NCBI RefSeq assembly: GCF_025024155.1
Contig: NW_026251785.1
Location: 105,005 to 169,004 of the forward strand
Length of the DNA: 64,000 nucleotides
Direction: 5' to 3'
DNA from: Gamsiella multidivaricata
Lineage: Eukaryota; Mortierellomycota; Mortierellomycetes; Mortierellales; Mortierellaceae
Shown: in pieces, positions 23,107 through 35,874 of the stretch
Layout: each line of letters opens with the position of its first letter
Numbering within the stretch: the stretch's first letter is position 1
Notes under the pieces: model-generated
Told to the model about the DNA's origin: nothing
Database searches by the model: none
The model's input: the letters and a program-made list of their open reading frames with translations, nothing else
Program-made: the position numbers and the translations under genes

Positions 23107-23725
23107 GACTTGTGGGTGAAGGAGAGACTAACGAGGGTGGAAACGAAGGGAGGCGAGTGAACAAGGTGAGTGAACAAAGACGAATGGATGAAGATAATTG
23201 TTTATTGACTAGACTGCTGTGAGTATATGAACTGGGGGCTCTACTACATAATCTATGCTGTCTTATATACATCAGAGAAATAAAGGTCCTGATTAGTAAT
23301 CCATGGTTCAAAACGTTTCTCAATGCTGCCTTTGCTCATCTTTACACTTCATGGAGCTTTCTGTGATGAGGGCGAAGCTGATTCATTCTTAGACGCGTCT
23401 AGCGTCACATGACAGCACTAATCAGCATAGACTATCCAGGGGAATAAATTCCAGACCAGCGTTTGCTTTACGACTGTAAAGTAGTCTAGTTACTAATATC
23501 CAAATACGTATTGTTTTCATCGGCTGGTAGCCTCTCATTTTTCGCCAATACTCTCCACCCTCAGATAAAATAAGCAATCTCTCCCTTGTGGCCCAATGTG
23601 TTGACTGTCTGTGTCTAGCCTACCTTCTTCTCGTTAATCTCAGTCTCAGATCTCATTCTCATTTCCACATCGCAGAGCGCACACTTTCACTCGACACTTG
23701 CCTCCCAAACAACACCTTTTTCAAC
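23107..23725. other. Intergenic, upstream of the CsbD-like gene
   Basis: No gene is supported. A CT-rich block (23620-23700) precedes the CsbD-like start codon and is probably its promoter and leader. Confidence 0.4.
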
Positions 23726-23944
23726 ATGTCAAATACCAGCAATTCTTTCCACAAGGGTATGGGCTCAGTGAAAGAGTCCCTTGGGAAAGCTGTCGGAGCA
23801 GAACAGATGACCGCCGAGAAGGCTCAGGCGGACACTCGCTCGCACGCCCAGAAGGTTGGCCAGCGGTCCCAAGGTTACGGTGACAACATCGCTGGTAGAG
23901 CCAAAGCCACCGATGGAGTCGCGACCGGCGACAAGTTGATGTAA
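23726..23944 (+). CDS. CsbD-like stress protein
   Basis: A 72-residue single-exon protein starting MSNTSNSFHKGMGSVKES. The pattern KGMGSVKESLGKAVGAEQM, then AEKAQADTRSHAQKVGQ and DNIAGRAKATDG, matches the CsbD/YjbJ-like family and the fungal Hmp1-type proteins: short, hydrophilic, helical, with repeated K/A/G. Such proteins are induced by stress or starvation, and their molecular role is uncertain. The start is the first ATG in the open region and sits in good context (TCAACATGTC). The gene is flanked by CT-rich leader sequence, and AATAAA occurs near 24057. Confidence 0.75.
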   Translation: MSNTSNSFHKGMGSVKESLGKAVGAEQMTAEKAQADTRSHAQKVGQRSQGYGDNIAGRAKATDGVATGDKLM

Positions 23945-24599
23945 GCTGAGCATCACCTGCGTGGTGCTGGCAACTATTTCCAGAACCCATTGTGAATTTC
24001 TGACCGGATCAACGAACGCATCATTTCCCGCTCTTTGCGCCCCTATGAGAAAAGGAAGAATAAAAGAGACCAGGGTCGATGCGCGCTTAAAGCCCCACTC
24101 TTGCAGTCCTGTGAGAAAAAACGTAAAGGAAAAAAAGAAGACAAAGATCAATGCACTCATAGTTTCCCGCTCTTGCACCCTGTGGAACTGAATAATATTC
24201 GTGGACATGAATATTTGACTCCCTGAATAATTCTCATTCACCCAATCAATGATGGATGTTACATTGCATCATATATGGCTCGTAATAACATAAACAACGT
24301 TGACGCGTCTGCCCCCCAAGTGTAACCCTATTCCCATTTGCACCCCAGCACCCAACCTTCAACCGAACAGGTTCAGCATCAGCAACAGCAGCCTCATCAG
24401 CAGCGGCAATACCATCAACAGCGACATCAAAACTCATTCCGGCGATTTCGCCAACAACCACTTCAACAGCAACAGCAACAGCAACAGTCCCTTCTCTCCT
24501 AGCCCTTTTTCGACCTCATCGCCAGAACTTGCCCATCAAGATCAATCGCCATCCTCTCCAACGCACTCCTCGCATTCCGTTCCTTACACCTTACCAAAC

Positions 24600-25840
24600 A
24601 TGACCAAGCGTGATCGCCAAGGTCCGCCACGACCGCTGGCTTTTGTGTTACCGTCTCCGTCCCGAGAATCCTCGGTGCTGTCTGCAAGGACGTCTGAGAG
24701 ATTAAACACTGCCGAAGCAGAGTCGTCGACAACAGTGGGAAAGAAGTCATTTTGGACCACACCGGGGATGGCAACGTTTATTGACTGGATAACCGACCCA
24801 CAGCACTATACACGGCTACACAGCAAATATTCAATATCTGGTCAAAAAATAAAGGATTTGCGGAAAGAGATCGCCAAATACGTGAACGACGCGCACGCGC
24901 ATGAGAATCTCGCATGGACTGATGAGCAGGTCAAATCGAAGCTCCAATATGTCAAGCAGAAGTACAAGGAAGTCAAGAACATGTCATTGACCGGTGAAGG
25001 AGTCACTGGACCAGAAGAGAGCGATATACTTCGTGCGAGGCAGGAGAAGGTATGTCCGCCCTTTGAAAGGCTTGATGCTGTCATGAGCTCGAGTTTTTCT
25101 GCCAGCCCCGCGTCATATCGGCAGTCGACGGCGATGTTGGACGACAAAGTCGACGCGTCCGACTCTGAAGGCTATCTCAGCGAGATTGAAGAGTCTGAGG
25201 ACAACGACGATATCATTTCCGTCTCAAGTACGTAAGCGTGCAGTCCTCCTGTAATTGAAAATATAACGACTTCAAAACAGCATCCTAATCTGAGTCCTTA
25301 TCTATAGCCTTTACGGTCTCTCAGGCGAACGGAACCAAGGAGGGACCCCCTAAGAAGCGTCAAAGGGTTAACAACACCAATGAGGCAGCGGCCATCCCAG
25401 CGTCAATGCACGAGATGAAGGAAACCGCGGATAGGCAAACGTGGAGTCAAGAAAAGCAAAGGCGCGAACTCCGACAACGGGAGCAAGTGATCGAGCAACG
25501 CAAATGGCAGCTCATAGAGAGAATGCTGCGAATTGAGGCGGAGGCGAGACAACGTCTTGAAGCAGAGCTCGTGGCCAAGAAGGAGCAATTCAACAAGGAA
25601 ATAGCGGACGAAAAGGCGCTGTTCAAAAAAGAGATGGCAGAGGATAAGGCGCTGTTCAAGAAAGACATGACAGAGGAGAAGGTGGCTTTCAAAAAAGACA
25701 TGGCAGAGGGGAAGGAAGAGATTAGGAAGGAGAGATTGCAGTTGGAGCAGAAGAGAGAACGCTACTACGAATTGCTTGCCGAGAACAGGACTTTGAAGAA
25801 GGAACTGGAGATGAGAGCAATGAAAGTCTCGCAGACGTAA
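24600..25840 (+). CDS. Myb/SANT-like (Harbinger-type) DNA-binding protein with coiled coil
   Basis: Two exons, 24600-25227 and 25308-25840, join in phase to give 386 residues. Residues about 55-130 form a compact helical domain with conserved aromatics (FWTTPGMATFIDWITDP, KIKDLRKEIAKYV, WTDEQVKSKLQYVKQKYKEV) like the SANT/trihelix proteins encoded by PIF/Harbinger transposons. An acidic patch (EIEESEDNDD) follows, then a basic PPKKRQRV nuclear signal just after the intron, and a long coiled coil with four 11-residue repeats (KALFKKEMAED type). The reading frame extends upstream to 24300 without an ATG, so a 5' exon is possible. It faces a broken Harbinger transposase only 90 bp from its stop. 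It may be the transposon's second protein or a domesticated host gene. The preceding gap, 23945-24599, holds nothing else recognisable. Confidence 0.75.
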
Positions 25841-25929
25841 TGAGGGATAAAAAAGAATGAATGGTTTATTGCTGTTGCTGTTGCCTTTGGCGCTTGTATT
25901 TTCCCTATTCTAAATCGGTTCCTGAGTAC

Positions 25930-26560
25930 CTACGTCTTCAGTCTGTCCCTCTTTGCCCTACCGTTGTGCCTCTCGAGATCATCATGGCAACCTCCCATAT
26001 CTACCATAGCTGGAACGTCGTCATTCTCGGCTTGTGACGGTCCATCACCTGCAAACACATTCCAGTTGTCATCGACAATATCGTACTCATCCTCGTCAGG
26101 ATTCATGAGTGCAAAAATTATGCAGAATAAAGCAAGCCATGATCCAACTGGATGCCCTGGAAATATCCCGTTTCTTCCTCACCTTGACCGGCCAAGTCTC
26201 TAGAGCGATTGCCATTTCAGCTTAAGCTAGCCAGAAGCAAGCATGCTCGACCTTGACTCGCGCAGATCCATGAAGAATGTTGAAACGTCAACTTCATCTT
26301 GTGTCGAGGTTTGCGACCTTGTATCGCGGGGAGAATCACAACGGAAGTCAATGCGTAGGCGGCATCGCCCAGCAGAGAGACCGCCTGCCGCGAAAAAACA
26401 TGAGCTCCCACTTTGGTGTGGAGAACAGTACGTCGGGTATGCGAGGAAATCGTGTATGGATCCAATGCAGCTAGTCTTAGCGAAAGTGAAGCGACCTTTT
26501 GTGGCCACAGACAGCCGCACATCCCATGGCGTGGATACTCTTTCTAGTGTTCTACGAGAT
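25930..26560 (-). pseudogene. Degenerate PIF/Harbinger (HARBI1-like) transposase
   Basis: On the minus strand the three frames successively show the hallmarks of the Harbinger DDE nuclease in correct order: GRFTF then GSIHDF (about 26500-26446), GDAAYALTS (26370-26345), RVKVEHA (26259-26239), LKLKWQSL (26226-26203), then SSWIMACFILHNFC (about 26151-26110), and an acidic tail NPDEDEYDIVDDNWNVF ending at a TAG (25932-25930). At least three frameshifts and several stops break it, so it is inactive. The N-terminal DNA-binding half is not recognised in 26560-27500. It converges with the intact Myb/SANT-like gene, the usual partner of this transposase. No terminal repeats were found by eye. Confidence 0.75.
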
Positions 26561-27545
26561 TGTGCCAAACAGCGATTATTCGTTGTTCTTTTGGTCACAC
26601 AAGTAACTAATAGACTTCTTTATGCGAAAATATTTATTCAAGCAGCAAAATGGCAAGAATAAAAATATCCGGAATGATGATAGACAGAGGGAGGGTCCAG
26701 TACGCAAAACGAAGAAAGGAATATTCCCAGCACCTCACAAACCCTTCAGTCCATGAGTGTACTTGTTCCTATCTTTTGACACGTCTTTTTTTTTTTTTTT
26801 TTCTTTTTTTCTGTGGGATGTTTCTGATATATTCCTTTACGCCATCCAATGTCGCCTTCTTCCATAGCGTGTCCTTACTCTCCTTGAGATGACCACAAGG
26901 TACTCGTAACTCAGGGATGCCAAGGGAAAAGAGCAAGCAGATATCCCCTGTGCAAGACTCTCTTTCGAAAACTCCACATCACAAGTCAGGGTTACCCTGG
27001 CAGCTTTGTCCTGCATCAGATGGGGAGCGAAATGGGAAAATCCGAGCCTCTGTCCAAGCGAGTTCCTCTTTACTCGCGAGTGACTAGTGGGATAAGAAAA
27101 AGCGCTGTGTACCAAAGCGACCGACGGCGGAGCGTCGCAGGTATCGCACTGCGCTTATCTGGGCAAATTTATTTATTCGGGCAATGCCTTTCATGTCTTG
27201 TCTACGAGAACAACATACGACAAATAGCACAGCCACCACGGTCATCATCATCGTTGCCGCCACAGGGTCCATTCCTCAGTCGGACCATGGAGCCGCTTGC
27301 ATTGGGCGCAGCAGTTGACTGGAAGCAGCAAGCCGTAGAGAGTGCAAAGCCCAAATAGCCTGTACTATAGCAGAGAGTTAATGACGAGACTATTTATTTA
27401 AGCAATACAGAAGCACCCAGCATTTGGAATGATTGACTACATGCAAATTTCCATGCTTTATTGGAGACGACAAAAAAGCGAAAACGATACATTGTAAAGT
27501 GTGTGGCAAAGTATATTCCGTAAAATATAGGGCGAAAAAAGCGCT
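26561..27545. other. Intergenic region, possible transposon remnant
   Basis: A T run with interruptions (26788-26811) and A/T-rich patches; short frames without motifs. It may hold the eroded 5' part of the Harbinger transposase, which I cannot identify. TTTATT at 27458-27463 fits the polyadenylation signal (AATAAA, minus strand) of RPS5. Confidence 0.4.
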
Positions 27546-28630
<1,085 letters not shown>

Positions 28631-29680
28631 TTCTAGGTGTTTGAGAAACGTCGCAAAAAAGATCACAACAAAAGGGCGTTAGAGGGCTGATTCAAGTGTG
28701 GCATGCTGACGACAGACGACTCCTTGCTCCCATCCCAGTCCAGTCCGGTCCAGTCCTGGCCCGTTGAAGGGTAGAGCAATTTGATGGCAAAGTAGCGACA
28801 AGACACGATCAGGGTCGAGATCCGTCCTTGCTTCCATTGACTTTTGGCCACTGACGGTGTGAGATGAGTGATCCAGCCGAAATGGTATCACTGTACATGT
28901 GGATACGAGCGATGGTATGCATTGTTGCTAATCCGACTGCAGTGGTGCGAGATTGGCGGATAGATGGACCACGAGGTTGGATGGATGGCTCACTCCAGAT
29001 ATCCGGATAGGTGGATGCGCACAAGTTTGACTAGTCAATTACCGAAAGTGAAAGTAAGAGGAGGAGCTATACGATTCTAGCGGTCGATTCAAAGAAATAC
29101 ATCCAGTGACAAGCCACATTCCAAGGACTCTGCTCTCGGTCTTGTTGGGTTATATTTTTTTTCGTTGACCTCCTTGGGCTTGAAGCGCACCTTTCCTTGC
29201 AACCTTTACCCTTAAGCCTAGCGTGTAAGTAGTCATGGCCATTTACGACAAACTGTGGGGGAACAAGAGCGTGCATGGCATCAGCAAGTCGGCAAGGTTG
29301 CATCTTGTTGTAATTAACAAGACGAATCGTTGGCGACAGTTTGAGTCGGAATCAGTAAAGAGCATATCTCTGGCTGGTTTGACTTGCATGGTCCGGATTC
29401 AACGCCCGAGCTTTATGTTGCTGCACAGCGACAAGAAGAGCGGTCCTTGTCCCCCTTTCTGACTAGGATGCAGGCGGTTGTTGAACTTGTTGAACTGCCA
29501 TGAAATGTTTTGGGATAATAGGTCATGTACAGCGCAGTTGACTAATCTTGGTCTTGTACATGTGGTCTTAGGCTTTTCTGCAACGAGCTTTGCCCCAATT
29601 TCCTTGAACACATAGCGCTTTCAGGACTTTGACTTTATCACGCCTACAACCATCATTTGAGAGGCCCGCGGTGTCTTGAT
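28631..29680. other. Divergent promoter region of RPS5 and the Reb1-like gene
   Basis: About 1 kb with no supported gene. A short plus-strand frame (29235-29462) has no recognised motif. The region must contain the promoters of RPS5 (-) and of the Myb factor (+). Confidence 0.4.
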
Positions 29681-32476
29681 ATGGAAAATCAGGCATCAAC
29701 CATAAAGAAGCGAAAGAACAGTGAAGAGGCGTTGCATGCCGGTTTCAAGAAGGCTCTCGTGTCTCCTGCAGGCGAAGCTGACGTCTTCGATATTCTTGAA
29801 TCCAAAGAAATCATCGCTGAGCGCACAGCCCATTCCAACCAGGACGACACTGCAACGGCGAAACACCACGGGTCCATCTCAGATCTTTCCTTGGACCATG
29901 CAACGGCAGCCAGCACCTCTGCGGCGGATGCGGCCAGTGCAGCAATTACGACCACGATGGCGGATCTTTTGGCAAAGGCTGGAGATAGCTCCAGCATGGC
30001 GGCGCAATCAAACCAGCCGAACCAACACGGCGATCAACAACAACCACAACCACAACAGCAGCAGCACAGCATTGAAGGAGTAAGCGCGGAGATCCTGAAA
30101 ATGCAACAACAGCTTCAGCAACAGATTCCACTGAATCCTTCCATCTCGGATATACGGATGCTGATTGAAGAAAGTCTGAAAAACAATCTGGGCTCCAGCA
30201 ATAAGGGTGATACCGGTACCGTTGAGCAGCAGCGCTCACCAGAGCAGCAGCAACAGCAACAGAGTACTAACTCGTCCAATTCGGCCACTGTCAATGCTAC
30301 CAGTATTCTCATGAACCTGGGCGACCCATCGATTTTAGCGACATTGAAACCGACCATCAATCTCCCCGGGGAGGCCATTCAGAGCCATGATAGCAAGGAG
30401 TCGAGTTCCGGCAGCCAAAACAATACCAGTAACAACAATAACAGCGACACCACTACTGCCAGCACTTCCCCTTCTGGTGCGGATTCTCCGGCGCCAAAGA
30501 ACGATCCAGGCGCGGTTACGAGCAACAATCCATTGCACACCAAATGGCTCATGGCCACAGCGCTCAAGGAAAAACGTAAATTCCTAATCAACTATGCAGT
30601 TTTTTTTATTATTATCGGATTTACATACATTTGGACATATCGAGCATTCAGCTAACCGTTTATGATTCTTCTCTTCAGGTATTGCATACAAAACGGGGAC
30701 ATTTAGTTCGCATGAGGACGAGTTGATCCGGCAGACGATTACAGACTACGTGGCTCGCAATAACATGGCAGAGGATGCCATTCAGCGTTGGTTCGAAAAC
30801 GGAAACGGTCGCGGACGTTTTGAAAAGAATGACCTGAAGGCTTTGTGGGTCGAAATTGGTAATGAGTCATTCTCTTTACTTATTGGTGCCCACCATGTCT
30901 TTCAGCTCATATCAGTAATGCTTATTTCACTACCATATTATCACTTTTCGAAATAGCCGTGCGCCTGCAAACTCGGCCTTTGCTTAACATCTATCTGCAT
31001 GTTCGTCGTATGTTCCATCCACAAAATAACGTCGGCGCGTGGAGCAAGGAGGACGATCAAAAACTCATTGCGCTCTACGCCAAGCACAAGGGTCAGTGGA
31101 CGACCATCGGAAATGAACTCGGACGCATGGCTGACAGCTGCCGTGATCGATACCGCAATCATTTGAAGGATCAGAGCACGATGGTGACAGGGCCTTGGCA
31201 GCCTCACGAGGACGAAAAGCTGCTAACGATTATGCAGGATTTGGCGCTCCAGCAAGGCAAGGCCAACATCTTGGACTCTAGCCCGATGTGGACCCTGATT
31301 TCCGAACGCATGGAGGGCACCAGAACAAGACATCAATGCCGGCATCGGTACTCCCAGACGCTGCAGCCACGTCTTGAGCGAGGAGAATGGACAGCTCCTA
31401 GCTCCGCTGCTGCGGCGGCGGCAGCGGCTGTTGCGGCCAATGCAGCTGTTGCGGCCAATGTGTCTTCTTCGACATCTCCCTCGAAACAGCACCAGCATGA
31501 ACAAGATCCAGAACGGCCAGCGTCGCTTCAGATCCATAATAACCTCGGCCTCGGCATGAGCTCTAACTCCGATGACAGCAAGTCAGTAGCGGCAACACAG
31601 GACGTTCTCATGCTGGCTGCCGCTTTACAAGGCGTTCTCCCAACGAACAGTAACGATAATATGATCTGGACACAGGCCATATCAAGCAGCATGGAGAGTG
31701 CAGAGCATAGCAACTTGCACGGGTCCACAGAGAGTCATCTCGTAGATCCTGCTCATACTAACGATCACCACGACGATTTTGACGCGGTCGCCTTTGCAGC
31801 CTCGCTGCCGATCCCGTCCATTGTACCCAAGGCACCCAAGGGTCCCATCCGTCGCCGCAGCGGCCTTCAACAGCAGCTGGACGTGCTCAGGATGATCCAA
31901 GAGGACGGTTACACAGACCATACGGATATCAGGTGGGCCGACATTGCACAGCGTCTCCGAGACAGAGTGGAGGAAGCAAATGCGATTCAGCTGGCCAGGA
32001 TCATTCAGACGCACGACCGACTTGATTCCAAGAAGCAGCAACACCTCCAACATGGCGATAGCGCGGCTGCTGCCACTGCTGCTGCCTCTGCAGCTATGGC
32101 AGCCGCTGTTTCTGCGGCTCAGGCGGAGGCTGTGGCGAGTCTGCAGCGTGTACCCGCAGCGAACCAGATTGCAAGGACATTCATGTCGTCGAGATGCAAG
32201 TTTGAGGGATACAAGGAAATGACGCTGCAACAGGTGATCATACCGATGATGAAGGATGTTGAACGAAGGATTCAACAGCGGCGGGGCGGATCCAATTCTC
32301 GAACAAAGAGTAGCCCTGGATCAACTAACGATTCTGAAGAAGGGTCCTCGCCGAGATTCGGATTGCATTCTCCACACACATCCAGCGCTACCCTCCAGCA
32401 GCAAGAGATCAATAACGCGGCTCAACAGGCCGCCATTGCAGCATTGTCGGCCCAGTTCCCGTACCTTTTGCAATAT

Positions 32477-32530
<54 letters not shown>

Positions 32531-32983
32531 TCTACTTTGGGGCAGGCGCCTGCAGATGCGCCCACCACGTCTTCGTCACTGTCATCGCAGCAGACTACCG
32601 CACACGTGCCGAGATCTAAGGGAACTGGACGTTATGCGGAGAGTTATCACCGGGCAGTAGACTCTGATTCGACTTCAGCTCCCTTTGATCTGGAGCAACA
32701 GATGCAGCGTCAGCAGGAAATGGAGCAGCAGCAGCACAACCGCGACCTGGCAGAGCAAATGCTTAACGTTGCTTTTTCCACCTCGGAGATCAACAACATG
32801 TTTGAGTCGCTGGCGGCACTCTCGTCTGCGACATCGTCGTCTGAGGACTATTCGTTGCTGGATGCAGCGAGGAAACAGAAGCAGGCGACGCGAAGGGTCT
32901 TGGATGCGCTCAAGTCGAGCCAATTCGCACCAGAATCCAGTGAGGACGATGACAGCAGGAGCGTTGGGCAAGACGATATTTAG
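29681..32983 (+). CDS. Reb1/TTF1-like Myb-domain DNA-binding protein
   Basis: Three exons, 29681-30575, 30679-30858 and 30957-32983, join in phase to give 1033 residues. Residues 1-298 are disordered with Q, N, S and T runs. From 300 the layout is that of Reb1/TTF1 factors: a helical N-terminal part (FSSHEDELIRQTITDYV, FEKNDLKALW), LYLHVRRMFHP-like sequence, a Myb repeat GAWSKEDDQKLIALYAKHKG with WTTIGNELGRMADSCRDRYRNH (about 385-430), and a second repeat GPWQPHEDEKLL with HQCRHRYSQTL (about 437-496). Reb1-type proteins bind rDNA terminators and promoters, stopping RNA polymerase I and replication forks. A third Myb-like stretch may lie near 620 (IRWADIAQRL). The C-terminal half carries Ala and Gln runs, one of about 19 Gln. 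The start is the first ATG; AATAAA is at about 33097. Confidence 0.85.
32477..32531 (+). repeat. CAG/CAA trinucleotide repeat encoding polyglutamine
   Basis: In-frame CAG units followed by CAA-CAG alternation within exon 3 of the Reb1-like gene, coding about 19 glutamines. Likely polymorphic in length. Confidence 0.9.
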
Positions 32984-33271
32984 TGCTTATACAAGTCGAT
33001 TCCCTTCTTTTACGAGTAACACAATATCTGCCAGAAACCATAGAACAGAAAAATGCATTGTCACTTTTATTTTTATTTTTTTTCTGCATATCGGCAATAA
33101 AAAGAATGAGAAAAAACAAAGTCGCTGAAGTCGCTGTTCATTGCTTAGCAGCACCGCTTAGGGTGTCCCTTACCCCGACGGGCTTGCAATTGAGATCCAG
33201 CCCCAGCCAGACCCTACTTGGTCCAGGGACCGTGGCAGATTGCCAGTCACCTTGGGAATGCAGCTCAAGGG

Positions 33272-33277
33272 TGACTC
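33272..33277 (+). promoter_or_regulatory. Gcn4/CPC1-type element upstream of HIS5
   Basis: TGACTC, the core recognised by Gcn4/CPC1 bZIP activators of general amino acid control, lies 109 bp before the HIS5 start codon. Histidine genes are classic targets of this control in yeast and Neurospora. A six-base match can arise by chance; the position and gene make it credible. Confidence 0.4.
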
Positions 33278-33385
33278 AAACGAACTCACGGTAGATAAAC
33301 ATTCACTTTTATTACAGGCCCCTCCTTGCCTCCACCTTTCCACACTCCTTCACCTCTCCTCTCCTTTTTACATACCCCCTGTACA

Positions 33386-34742
33386 ATGACATCCAGCACA
33401 TTTTCTGTCAAGAGCATCGTTCGCCCTAATATCTTGGCATTGAAGCCCTATCGCTGTGCTCGCGATGACTACTCCTCTGGAGTCCTGCTCGATGCCAATG
33501 AAAATGCCTATGGTCCAGCCCTGAACCCGTCCTCAGAGGCTGCAGCCTCTAGCTCAGGACTCGACATCAACCGGTACCCTGATCCCCACCAGCACGACCT
33601 CAAGAACCTCATTGCAAAGTTCAGGGATGTTCCAGGCCCTGAACACTTCTTCCTCGGTGTCGGCAGCGACGAAGTGATCGACATGATCTTCCGTGTCTTT
33701 TGTGTTCCCGGCAAGGATGCGGTCCTAATCACTCCCCCGACCTACGGCATGTACTCTGTCTGCGCCCAGATTAACGATGTCGAGGTCCACAAGGCTACCT
33801 TGACCCTTGATGGACAGTTCCAATTGAATATGGAAGAGGTTCGTCTACAAAATAGAATGAAGTCGCAGATCGAAATACAATCGTACCTTAGTGAAGTGTG
33901 GCTAACATTTTTTTTCACCATATTTAGATTGAGAAGCAGATCAACGAGCATCCTAATATCAAGGTCATTTTCTTGTGCAGTCCAGGAAACCCAACCGGCT
34001 CGGCTTTGACCCACGAGAGCATTCGACGTGTGCTGACTTTGCCAAACTACAAGGGAATTGTCGCCGTGGATGAGGCATACGTTGATTTTATTGATGCCAG
34101 CAAGGAGGGAACGACAGCCACCTGGGTCAAGGAATACCCGAACCTCATTGTCATGCAGACCATGAGTAAGAGTTTCGGATTGGCTGGCGTGAGGTTAGAA
34201 CGATTGATATGAGGTTGTTTTTTTTGTGTTAGAAGCAAGGAATGAAATGGTGTGCCTGGTTTACTGACAATATCTCCTCTTGCTTGAACTCTAATAGACT
34301 GGGAGTTGCTATCACCACACCCGAGATTGCATCGTACATGAACGCCACCAAGGCACCATACAACATCGCGAGCACTACCTCAAGAGTGGCACAGGAAGCT
34401 CTTCAGCCTAAGGGATTGGATATTCTTCACAAGCACATTTCAGTTATGGTTGAGGAGAGAAACCGGCTTTTGGAGGCATTCAAGTCAATCCCTGGTCTGG
34501 GTCGTGTCCTGGGCACGAACGACGCCAACTTTGTGTTGGTGGAGGTGCTAGACAAGGAGAGCGGAAAGCCATCGAACGATCGTGCCCACAAGGTCTACGC
34601 GGACATGGCCAGTCGACAGGGACTGGTTGTCCGTTTCCGTGGCACAGAGATTGGGTGCGAGGGCTGTCTACGCATCACAGTCGGAACGCCAGAGGAGAAC
34701 GACGTTGTGATCCAGCGCTTGACCGAGCAACTTGCAGCATAG
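33386..34742 (+). CDS. HIS5: Histidinol-phosphate aminotransferase
   Basis: Three exons, 33386-33838, 33928-34193 and 34298-34742, join in phase to give 387 residues, normal for the family. It is a class I/II PLP aminotransferase that converts imidazole acetol phosphate and glutamate to histidinol phosphate in histidine synthesis. Visible marks: VLLDANENAYGP, INRYPDPHQHDLKNLIA, FLGVGSDEVIDMIFR, SPGNPTGSALT, VAVDEAYVDF, the PLP lysine in MSKSFGLAGVR, and the C-terminal RFRGTEIGCEGCLRITVGT. The first donor is GTTCGT, less usual but supported by frame and conservation across the junction. A TGACTC element at 33272 suggests general amino acid control. The 402-bp upstream gap also contains the 3' UTR of the Reb1-like gene. 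Confidence 0.96.
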
Positions 34743-35391
34743 AGACATCCCTACATCCCTAGAGAAAAACCAAGAAATACAGATCATCTTTTTTTACCTG
34801 CAGAAGGTCTGTCCACACTCCCACATTTTCTGAGCTCCTGCACTATCTGAGCACTCACGTCATAGACCAAACCGAACCATGCAGTCATTTCTCGTCAGCT
34901 TTGCCTTTGAAGTGGTCACTTCGGAACCATTCCCCAACAACAATGGAAGGTTGTATGGCATCTATTGACTGGGAAATATGTCCCTGATGACCACGATTGT
35001 GAGCAGTCCTCGGGACCTGGGCCGAGGTCGGTGCTTGTTTATTCGGAAAAAGGAGGTGCCAGATCAAGGGCGTACCCACGAGGCTGTCTGATGCCTTCCG
35101 GCCACATACCGGTTGATTGTTGTTGTTTACATGCTCTGCGATATAAAAACGCTATTTAGCCCAGAGTGCTTCATCGCTCAGGAACCTCTGCAATATAACG
35201 CCCTCCCTATCTATCTCTTTCTCTATCCCTTTTCTCTTGTTCTCTCCCCCTTTTCACAAAGCCCAACTGACCCTGCGACGTACCCCACCGCCCACACGCT
35301 CTGCCAACAACCTTAGTACCTAGCCATCGTTCAATTGCCCTTTTCTTTCTTAATTATCACCTTCCCGCGAGAATATATCGACTACAACACC
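34743..35391 (+). promoter_or_regulatory. Intergenic region with a TATA box for the secreted protein gene
   Basis: No gene is seen. TATAAAAA at 35142-35149 lies about 245 bp before the start codon of the secreted protein, followed by a CT-rich leader (35205-35390). The CT-rich leader and TATA together look like a strong regulated promoter. Confidence 0.4.
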
Positions 35392-35874
35392 ATGGCCCAT
35401 TCCTTCTTACGCACACTCCTCGCGTTAGCCACACAGACATGCCTCTTGCTGACAATCCTGACGATGGTTCCTCAGAACCAAGTTTCGGCACAGTTTGGTC
35501 TCTCAGTCCCCTGCAACAACTGTCTCGTTAGTCAAATCAGCACGCTCCCCAGCTGTGTCGGCGTCAATCTGACGGACCCTGCTCAACAGTCCACGCCCCA
35601 GTACCGGACCTGTCTCTGTGACTCGAGCTTCGACTTTAACTGGACTAAATCCTGCGGCACCAGCTGTCAGACAAACGAACTCCAGAACTTCGAGAGCAAT
35701 TACCCCAACCTGCTCAAGACGGGATTGAACCTGACCTGTGTCAAGCCAACGCCCACAGCTTCGCCTACGCCAACACCAACGAACAGCGCTATGAGACAGA
35801 TGTGCGACATGAAGGCGATGCTAGGATGGACCGTTGTTGTGTCGGCAGTGCTGGCTTTGTTGTCGACCCTTTAG
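35392..35874 (+). CDS. Secreted cysteine-rich, GPI-anchored-type surface protein
   Basis: Single exon, 160 residues. An N-terminal signal peptide (residues 1-about 32, hydrophobic LLALATQTCLLLTILTMV, cleavage probably after VSAQ) leads into a domain with eight cysteines (PCNNC, LPSC, RTCLC, KSCGTSC, NLTC), several N-glycosylation sites and a spacing reminiscent of, but not proven as, the CFEM type. A Pro/Thr/Ser linker (PTPTASPTPTPTNS) follows, and a hydrophobic C-terminus (MLGWTVVVSAVLALLSTL) typical of GPI addition. It likely sits on the plasma membrane or wall. The function is unknown; surface, adhesion or haem/iron roles are guesses. Confidence 0.8.
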   Translation: MAHSFLRTLLALATQTCLLLTILTMVPQNQVSAQFGLSVPCNNCLVSQISTLPSCVGVNLTDPAQQSTPQYRTCLCDSSFDFNWTKSCGTSCQTNELQNFESNYPNLLKTGLNLTCVKPTPTASPTPTPTNSAMRQMCDMKAMLGWTVVVSAVLALLSTL

